From: Gnetum montanum
Lineage: Eukaryota > Streptophyta > Gnetopsida > Gnetales > Gnetaceae
Length of the DNA stretch: 51,845 nucleotides
Reading direction: 5' to 3'
Assembly (NCBI GenBank): GCA_015680685.1
Contig: MNCI01003070.1
Coordinates: 897,840-949,684 of the forward strand
Shown: piece after piece, positions 44,931-51,845 of the stretch
Layout of the letters: each line of letters begins with the position of its first letter
How positions within the stretch are numbered: the first letter of the stretch is position 1
Made by a program: the position numbers and the translations under genes
Notes under the pieces: generated by a model
What the model saw: the letters and a program-made list of their open reading frames with translations, nothing else
Database searches by the model: none
What the model was told of the DNA's origin: nothing

Positions 44931-46600
44931 CGCTTGGCCTTATGGAGAAACTGCTATTTCTGCTGATGGTTCCATTCCTTTGGCAGCTCCTAGGTTGTAA
45001 GGTAGGTGAAGATGCGGTTGAACCAAGGGGATTCCTTGGGTGCTTGAAGATCAACGACGCCTGTGAAGAGGAGTTCATCTAGAAACTGGTTGGATAAGGG
45101 CTCCTCCTCTTCTGTGTCGTTCCATCGTAATCGAGACAAGTGGTCAACAACCACATTCTCGGTCGCCTTTCGATTTACCATGGTAAGATCAAACTCCTGA
45201 AGAATCACCATCCATCGGATTATGCGGGGGCTCACCATTGGTTTATTCATCAGGAATCGGATAGCACTGTGGTTAGTGTGCACAAACACCTCGTATCTAA
45301 GCACATAGTGTCAAAATTTGTCTAATGCAAACACCACTACCATNGAACACCACTGCCATCAACTCCTTCTTGGTGGTGGTATAGTTCAGCTGTGCACCCA
45401 CAATGCTACAGCTTGCATAGTGGATATAATATGGATGTTTCTGATTGTCACACTATGTAAGCATAGCTCTTAAGGCATAGTTGGAGGCATTCGTCATAAT
45501 GTGAAAAGTTCTGGACCAATCAGGTACTTGTAGAACCGAAGCTTCTACAAGTTTCTGTTTTAGCACTTTGAATGTAGACTCACATTCCTTGGTCCAAATG
45601 AACGGAGCATCCTTCTTTGTAAGTTCGACCAACAGCCTAGCTATCTTTGAGAAGTTTTCAATGAATCGTTGGTAGTAACTAATATGTCCAAGGAATGATC
45701 GAACATCTTTGATGGTACTTGGTTGGTGGGTTATTCCTTGGATGATCCTGATCTTTTTAGGATCTACATTGATCCATGTTGATGAGATGCGATGCCCCAG
45801 CACAATGCCCTCTTGGACCATCAAATGGCTCTTTTGCCAATTGAGCCGCAGATTGGTGTCTACACATCGCTTTAGAACCTGCTCTAGATGGTCTAAGGCT
45901 TGCTCAAACGTGGCCCCATAGGTGGACAAGTCATCCATGAAGACTTCTACACCATTGCCAATTTGTTGCTGAAAGATGCTTAAGACGAGGCGTTGGAACG
46001 TCGTAGGTGCATTGCACAGACCAAATGGAATCTTCTTATATGAAAAAGTCCCCCATGGACTCGTGAAAGTAGTTTTGGCCTAGTCCTCTGGTGTTATTTG
46101 GATTTTGTTATAACCATTATAACCATCCAAAAAACTATAATATCGGTGTCCTACGATGGTGTCCAACACTTAGTCCACAAATGGGAGCAGGAAGTGGTCC
46201 TTAAAGGTCACCATGTTGAGCAACTGGAAATCAATACAGACCCTCCACTTTCCATCTTTCTTGGGTATGATAACGAGTGGGCTAACCCATTCGCTATTGG
46301 TGACATAATAGATGAATCCTGCCTTATGCAATTGTTTGATTTCATCTTTTATGATCTGCTTCAATTTGGAATTCAACCATCTTTTTGGCTGTCATCGTGG
46401 CTTCATGGAAGGGTCAAGGTAGATCTGGTGCTGGCAGACCCTGGGATCAACTCCAGTCAACTCAGGATATGACCATGCGAATGCAGCAACCCATTTGTTT
46501 ACCATCACTAGCAACTTCTTTTTATGTTCAAAAGCAAGTGCGGCATTGATAATTACTAGCTTGCCATTTTGCAAGAATGCATATTCCAAGTGAGCCGGTA
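44931..46600 (-). pseudogene. E3 reverse transcriptase and RNase H
   Basis: The open stretches 46589-46392, 46376-46170 and 45938-45453 give, in order, the pre-RT segment 'AFAWSYPELTGVDP', 'KDEIKQLHKAGFIYYVTNSEW', 'KWRVCIDFQLLNM', then a decayed palm region, the catalytic MDD, 'LNWQKSHLMVQEGIVLGHRI' and 'RSFLGHISYYQRFIENFSKI'. RNase H is at 45500-44990 (ASNYALR, 'HTNHSAIRFLMNKPMVSP', 'MVILQEFDLTMVNRK'). An N at 45344 with a 14-bp near-repeat interrupts RNase H. The family FxDD and thumb motifs are well kept and the finger-palm junction is broken. Confidence 0.85.
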
Positions 46601-46949
46601 AAGACTTTAGTTATAGGGGCTCTTGTTTGAAGCTCTCAGGGATTTATAGCGTTCCCTAGTCATCTTGGTCATCAACAATGGAAATCTAGTGATGAATCTC
46701 CTCCATCTCATCCATGCTGTCAACATAGGCTTGCACTAGCCCCTCAGACGGTTGCATGCACAATGTGCTACTATTAGGATCAGTTGTCAGCCACTGGGTG
46801 CCCTCTTGGTTAGTGGCTGCTGTGTACAGGCATTGTTGAATAGGTGATTCCTTGGTACATCGACTGCATGACTGAATGGATATTCGCTTAGTGGACCATA
46901 ACTACTGCACACAGTTGCACCCTGAGTCACTGTACGCGATGCATGGAAC

Positions 46950-47330
46950 TCTTTTCTTCTCGATCTTCCTGAAAGGATTTTCCTTTGAAATTTCTAGGGA
47001 CAAATCTCGGAGTCCTAGTTGTGAGTCCACCGTGCTTAGCTAAGCTCTTCCCATGATGATTTGGAAGTTCCCCTTATAGTTCTCGACAGGGATGACTAGG
47101 AAATTAGCAGGATAGGACCACCCACAAACGGTGGTCACAATGTCCTCCACCAAATCCAAGGGAATGGTGATGGATTGGTCTGCTAACTCGAGCTAGATGT
47201 TGCTCTTCTTTAGCGGGGGCAGGTTCCAGTTCTTGTACATATCATTAGAGATTAATTAACCCCTAACCCTGAATCCAAAAGAGCTTTACACGGTTCATTC
47301 CCAACCCCACCTGAAGATAGATTAGGGGGC
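46950..47330 (-). pseudogene. E3 aspartic protease region
   Basis: The minus-strand reading near 47280 gives L-L-D-S-G, the intact catalytic triplet, followed after a shift by LADQSITIPLDLVEDIVTTV (about 47190-47130), 'CGWSYPANFLV' and 'NYKGNFQIIMGR' (about 47060), then 'VPCIAYSDSGC'. A stop lies just after the D-S-G segment. The usual protease length is matched. Confidence 0.7.
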
Positions 47331-49904
47331 TTCCTGAATCTATCAATTTCCAGGGAAGAGAACCTGTTTTGATCCAGTCGATCACGACATGTGTGAGCAT
47401 GATCCTCTGGACGTTGGAGTGCAGTGGAGTAGAGGACTGCTTAGGCGGTATGATGGTAGAGGCATTGGTAGGTTCAGAGGCACTGGCCACAAGCGTAGGT
47501 GAGGGTGTGTTCAGATTATTGGGCCGAAAAAAAGGACGTTTGCATTGTTTGGTTTCCAGTCCACTCGGCTGAGGTGCCGGTTGTAAGTTAACAGCCCTCG
47601 TAGCGTTTCTTTGCTGTGGCTATGGCGGTATTTCTTCCTGCATGGATGGAGTAGGTGGCAACTGAGTGGGATGGTGTGGAGGAGTGACAGAAGAAGGTGA
47701 CAGAGGTTAGAAGAGATGTGGATTTGTCCCCCTAGGTGATGGAGATGGATGTCTAAAATATTCAGGGGGATGGTAGTAACTGGGAAAGGTCACATGACTG
47801 AAAGAGTCTCTTAGAGAGACTAGTTGTTGAACATAGTACCCATAAGGATCTGACTGTTTGTAAGGGTACTGTTGCCTTCGAGGTGGCATCCCCCATGCTT
47901 GTGGTTCCTGCCACTATTAGAAGTATTCATACGGTTGTGGGGGCATTCCACTCAGATAATATCCTTGCTGCTGCTGGTGGAATTGCCTGGGGTTTCCTTG
48001 TGGATAAGGCAACCTTCGAGGTGTTTGCCGCTACGCCAATCGATGGTTCAAGGCATATACCCCAGACTTTTGAAGGTGTGACACCACAGGACAACATCTC
48101 TTAGGATGCTCATATTGGCATATGGCACATCCATCGTCCTCCTTGATGTTAGAGTCTACAACCTACTCTGCTACAACAACTTTTCCCTTACCCTTATGTA
48201 GGGCACGTTCAGCTCCCTTCTTCCTGCGTTGATCACGATCACTATCTTGTTCTTTGGATTCTTCTGCAATTTTCAATACACTTTGGAATTTCTCATCTAA
48301 AGAATCCCACATTTTATCCACCTTTTTCAATATTTCAAATGCGAACTTTTGTAACGGCAAAGTCTTCTGGTTCACCGCTGCTTCTAGTGGTGACTCATCC
48401 TCCTCATCACAAAATCGGACCTTCCTTTTTCTGAGGGAAGGGTCCTGGTTGAATTCTTTTGCACTATCCTTTTTCCTAAGTTCTCCTTCTTNTTGGTTGA
48501 ATTCTTTTGCACTATCCTTTTTCCTAAGTTCTCCTTCTTCCTTGGCCACCTGATCAATGAAGCATTGCAACTGATGGGCCCTTAGCTCTGACAATCGTCC
48601 CTTGGCGTACATGCCCAGGGTCTTTAGCTTTTCAAAACAGAGCCCATCAATAATATGGTGAAGTTGTGCCCACTGAGAGTAACCATGACCAAGGCACCAA
48701 TGTAACAATGAGTAATACCTACTTATGGTGGCATCCAAGGGTTCATGATTCCCTTATTTCCAACCTTGGATCTGCTATCTCAGATTCGCCACTCCCGAGT
48801 ACATTTGATATTTGTCCTTGAAAATTTCAAGCATTGTACTCCATCTTCTGATTGATTTCGGCTCCAAGGACCAGTACCAACTTTCAGCTTCTTTGATGAG
48901 TGTATGAGAAAATAGCTTCAATTTTTGCCAATCATTATCAATGTTTTGCAAGGTGCAGGCGTCACGGAACGCCTGTAGGTGGGTCTGCAAATCACAGTTG
49001 TATCCCCTTTCAAATTTGGGGATGTTGTTCATATCAACACACTTGATCTAACTATCCTTTATGTGCCTACTTGGAATGTGAACTACCTCTACGATCTGGA
49101 GCATGCTCCAAGTAACTAACAATGGCTCATCTGAATCATAGTCCTATTGGGGACCATGATGTCTATGACAATTCCAGCTAGTGAGCATCACGCAATTTAT
49201 CATGTGCTTCCTCACGTTGTCCCTTCTGAACCTGTTTACCACTGTCCTTTCGCTCTAGCCTTCCCCTATTACGCTTAGAGCCTGAGCTGGAGGAAGGCGT
49301 AGGAGAGGGGGAGGATAGAGAAGAAGGAGAGGCATCGCCACCGCTCCAGCGGCGATCTCCCCATCTACCCTGATGAAGTTCTCGATCATCCAACCTAGCC
49401 TTGCTGTGTGATCCTCCATCACCTTGAGGATCATGGTCACTTGGAGGTTTGTTCTAAATGATTGACTAGATGAACTACTATCCTAGGGGAAGTATCGATC
49501 GAATGGGTATCATGAAAAATGGGATCACCATCGTCTTGTAGCCCTTGCGAGAATAAGGGGTTGCTAAATTGCTTCCTCTTCTACTGTTCATATCTCTCCG
49601 CCTACTATTGATCTCTTGCCCATTGAGCCTCCATGGGACAATAGTCCCGGTAGTCATGGTCATCCATGACATACTCTGTCACCCGATCTTGGATGCCCAA
49701 TCTACCTAGATTGTGATACAACATCGCAGGAGTTGCTCGGTCAGGCAGTAGCACGATGCTACCCTCCATGTCCCACCATCAAAGATGCTCATCCTAATGT
49801 AGGATGAATGTGAAATCAGGGACATATTCATTAGGATGTTTGTACACCACCTGGCATTCTTGCAGCACTTGTGGTTCAAATACATCTCTCCTGTGAGAAG
49901 ACAT
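47331..49904 (-). pseudogene. E3 gag
   Basis: The start at 49904 (MSSHRRD) matches E1. In order: a Ser/Pro-rich segment with basic residues (49393-49178), MNNIPKFERGYN at 49032, 'CTLQNIDNDWQKLKLF', 'SWYWSLEPKSIRRWSTMLEI', an open stretch 48738-48163 (SRYYSLLHWCLGHGYSQWA, 'HHIIDGLCFEKLKTLGMY', then an acidic/basic coiled segment), a zinc knuckle 48129-48091 (CAICQYEHPKRCC), and a Pro/Tyr/Gln-rich tail to about 47500. A single N at 48492 with a 46-bp duplication falsely lengthens the coiled part. Gag is the best preserved protein of E3. Confidence 0.8.
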
Positions 49905-50051
49905 GTTGGACATTAGATGGTCCATATAATCGGTGTACCTTAGGATTAACTTAAGTTCGCCTAGCGTGCGTAAATATTTCTACCTTGGGTCTGTTCCAAC
50001 GACTTAAATGATAATTTCACTAAGGTCAGATGATGCATGTAAGACTAACAT

Positions 50052-50069
50052 TCCTCAGCAACGGCGCCA
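50052..50069 (-). other. E3 primer-binding site (tRNA-Asp type)
   Basis: Minus strand TGGCGCCGTTGCTGAGGA, 1 bp from the 5' LTR. It matches 16 of 18 bases of the complement of the plant tRNA-Asp 3' end as I recall it, the best of the three sites here. Confidence 0.85.
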
Positions 50070-50070
50070 A

Positions 50071-50956
50071 TGATGAGCAACTAGGTATCCCTACGCCCAA
50101 CCATATGAATCACGAGCATTCACGTGCGACTCGGTCAAAATCCACAGACTGTAAGCATGTAACATACACCAGACTTCCAACCAATGAAACCTTGGATTAG
50201 AACGGTTGTTGTCATCCTAATCTCACTTGTGAAGTTATGTTTACGTTTGTTAAGTGAGATTAAGGCTAATGATTTTTATATCTTTCTAATTATCTTTTCG
50301 ACAACTAATTATCTTGGAAATTAAGGATAGAATATTAATTAATCTAAAATTATCTTAATCTAAATCTTAACTACTCCTAACATAAGTATCTGGTCCCATC
50401 TTCTGAGCACGTTCTAAGCATCTCCTAACACTTTTGGATTACCAGACGTTAAGCGTCACTAGGCTTACCAAGCATTTGGATTACGTTCGAGATGATCGTA
50501 CTTATGGCCTTAATGAACTACAAATAAACAATAGTGATTGAAATTATAATAACAAAAATATAAGTAATTAACAAGTAACTAATAAAGCATAAACATATTA
50601 AACTATTAAATGCATAAAATAACTAAGTCCAAATGTTGCAAGGATTACTTGAATTGTTCGTCTTTATTGCCGTCACGCCAATGGGCTCAGATACATTAGC
50701 ACTTGTATAAAGAGTCGATCGCTTTTCTTACACCTGCTGCGGGCACTTGAAAAATATTCTATCTCTTGCGGGAACAAACTGCAAGAGCTTTGCTACAACT
50801 ACTCAAAAAGATGCCTAAATGAGGCGAAAGGCCCTCTTATTTATAGGCTGGGAAAGGTGGCTACGTAAACAAGGCCACGTCAACACAGGGAGGCTACATC
50901 GACGGGCCCACGTATATGTGGCCTAGTTGACGCATTGACTAAATGACACTTCATCA
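50071..50956 (-). repeat. E3 5' LTR
   Basis: 886 bp. Minus strand starts TGATGAAGTG and ends CTCATCA. TATA box TATAAATA is at 50845-50838 and AATAAA at 50668-50663. It is shorter than the 3' LTR, largely because of indels in U3 upstream of the TATA box. Confidence 0.9.
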
Positions 50957-51056
50957 ATAGGCAATGAAATAGGTTCTGACATCAGATGTCCGATATCGCT
51001 TAGTAGGCTCCGATATTGTAGACCCGATATCACGGCCCTGATATTGTGGCTCATCA
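50957..51056 (-). repeat. E2 5' LTR, U3 side (second part)
   Basis: 50957-50961 is the E3 target duplication ATAGG, and 50962-51056 is the rest of E2's U3. Minus strand begins TGATGAGCC and carries four ATATC motifs, mostly 14 bp apart. Joined to 36821-37596 it gives 871 bp. Confidence 0.85.
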
Positions 51057-51690
51057 AAGAGAGATGTCGCTGCTATCTACTCTACATACTGCATACATGT
51101 CATTTGCAACCTCTATTTCTTGAAGTGCATGTCATATTTTTTACCACGTGCGTTGTCAGAGAAAGGAGAGGCTCGATCCCAATGAGAGAGAGGATGGCCC
51201 CTAATGTGAGAGAGAGAGGCTAGCCTCAATGAGACAGAGGTTGGCTCTCGATGAGACAGAGGCTAGCCCCCAATGTGAGATAGAGGTTAGCCCCCAATGT
51301 GAGAGAGAGGTTAACCCCTAATGAGAGAGAGAGAGTCTATCCCCCTTGTTCTAGTAGCTACTACGAGTACTGCTATCATTGTAGGTTTCCTAGCTACTGC
51401 TTGAGAAAGGGAAGGCTTGCTGTAGCCTACCACTCACCCCACTACTACTAACACACCGTTGTCTATGCATCTACGTCTACCACTACTGCCTTGGGAGCTC
51501 GCCTGCTTATCACGTGCTGCACAGGGAGGTCACTTGTTGTTGTTGGCTGCAATTGCCATGCATTATCATTGTTGTTGTGATTGCCATTGCCATGCACCCT
51601 GTCAAAGAGGGAAGAGGTTGGATAATGACTATACGCTAAAGAAAGAGAAACCATTGTCAACTAGTTTCCTCTAGAGAGCAGAGTCAGCCG
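51057..51690. repeat. Purine-rich minisatellite and probable U3 of LTR L5
   Basis: From about 51160 to 51345 imperfect units such as GAGAGAGGTTAGCCCCCAATGT recur every 24-30 bp. Then follows unremarkable sequence with CAC/TGC-rich short runs (51440-51600). There is no gene. It precedes the TATA box of L5 and probably belongs to its U3, as short-repeat arrays do in E0 and E4. Confidence 0.5.
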
Positions 51691-51845
51691 TCATGTCTAT
51701 AAATAAGAGGCGGCTCTCCCTTGTTTAAGGATCCCAGTTTTAGTGTAGCGAAGCTCTGGTAGTTTGATCCCTCCAGAGTTAGAATTTTCCCGTGTCTGCC
51801 CGTAGTGTGGTGAATGTGATTGTATGGTGTCTTTATTCGAGTGTG
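51691..51845 (+). mobile_element. LTR L5, start of transcribed part, cut by the window edge
   Basis: The TATA box TATAAATA at 51698-51705 is followed by 'gaggcggctctcccttgttta', 'gaagctctggtagtttgatccctc' and 'tagtgtggtgaatgtgattgtatg', near-identical in order to 23893-24040 of E4. It continues beyond the window. It could be an independent element or the partner LTR of E4. Confidence 0.75.

Larger units (their letters stand above)
37597..50956 (-). mobile_element. E3: 13.4-kb Athila-like retrotransposon nested in the E2 LTR, with an extra ORF module
   Basis: LTRs are at 50071-50956 (5', 886 bp) and 37597-38510 (3', 914 bp). The target duplication ATAGG at 37592-37596 and 50957-50961 is perfect. 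Removing E3 and one ATAGG restores a continuous 871-bp LTR of E2, the size of the E1 5' LTR. Minus-strand order: primer-binding site, gag, protease, RT, RNase H, integrase, 3' non-coding region, promoter-like block, extra ORF, polypurine tract. A hand count over the first 195 bp of the LTR pair finds about 24 differences, so the insertion is old, though younger than E2. Confidence 0.95.

Noticed and set aside
1-51845. CRISPR array, prokaryotic defence system or tRNA/rRNA gene
   Set aside because: The short repeats are U3 minisatellites without uniform spacers. The genes are plant-type, and no tRNA cloverleaf or rRNA segment was seen apart from the SINE-like boxes.

Overview
This is about 52 kb of land-plant nuclear DNA. 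It is probably from a large, repeat-rich genome of gymnosperm type. The evidence is related, heavily decayed Athila-like Ty3/Gypsy LTR retrotransposons with tRNA-Asp primer sites, AT-rich spacers, and relics of a plant L-gulonolactone-oxidase-like (GULLO) gene. I cannot name the species. No intact gene is visible, and every coding stretch carries stops, frameshifts or deletions.

Layout. (1) 1-2716, element E0 (+): a long LTR joined directly to a gag remnant. (2) 2701-9436: a decayed tandem array of GULLO units. Unit 1 is 3100-5300, unit 2 is about 5740-7390 with its coding region gone, and unit 3 is about 7455-9104. (3) 9437-19547, element E1 (+): a nearly complete Athila-like element with both LTRs, a primer-binding site, gag-pro-RT-RNaseH-INT, a 2-kb non-coding 3' region and a polypurine tract. 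(4) 19548-23816: AT-rich spacer with a 117-bp fold-back and degenerate tandem repeats. (5) 23817-about 26840, element E4 (+): an LTR, a 671-base N gap, gag only, then a 3' region. (6) 26840-29120: spacer with a candidate SINE and a fourth GULLO upstream-region relic. (7) 29121-37596 plus 50957-51056, element E2 (-). (8) 37597-50956, element E3 (-): nested inside the 5' LTR of E2 with a perfect 5-bp target duplication (ATAGG), 13.36 kb long. (9) 51057-51845: short purine-rich repeats and the beginning of another LTR (L5, +).

The elements share one plan. LTRs begin TGATGA and end TCATCA. The primer-binding site lies 1 bp after the LTR. Gag has a proline-rich tail and an unusual CX2CX3HX4C zinc knuckle. 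Then come an aspartic protease, reverse transcriptase, RNase H and an integrase with a GPY/F module and no chromodomain. Pol ends at a G-rich tract, followed by a long non-coding 3' region.

The most interesting part is in E3. Between the usual 3' region and the 3' LTR lies a module of about 3.2 kb (38511-41776), bounded at both ends by polypurine-tract-like motifs. It holds a long extra ORF with a domain resembling the plant transposon-protein family (PF20167-like) and a coiled-coil rod. Upstream are a TATA box and plausible splice sites, the acceptor abutting its ATG. E1 lacks this module, and E2 breaks off exactly at its first boundary.

Single Ns at 2778, 42375, 45344 and 48492 are each associated with duplicated sequence and look like assembly joins. 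Coordinates of degenerate domains are approximate.
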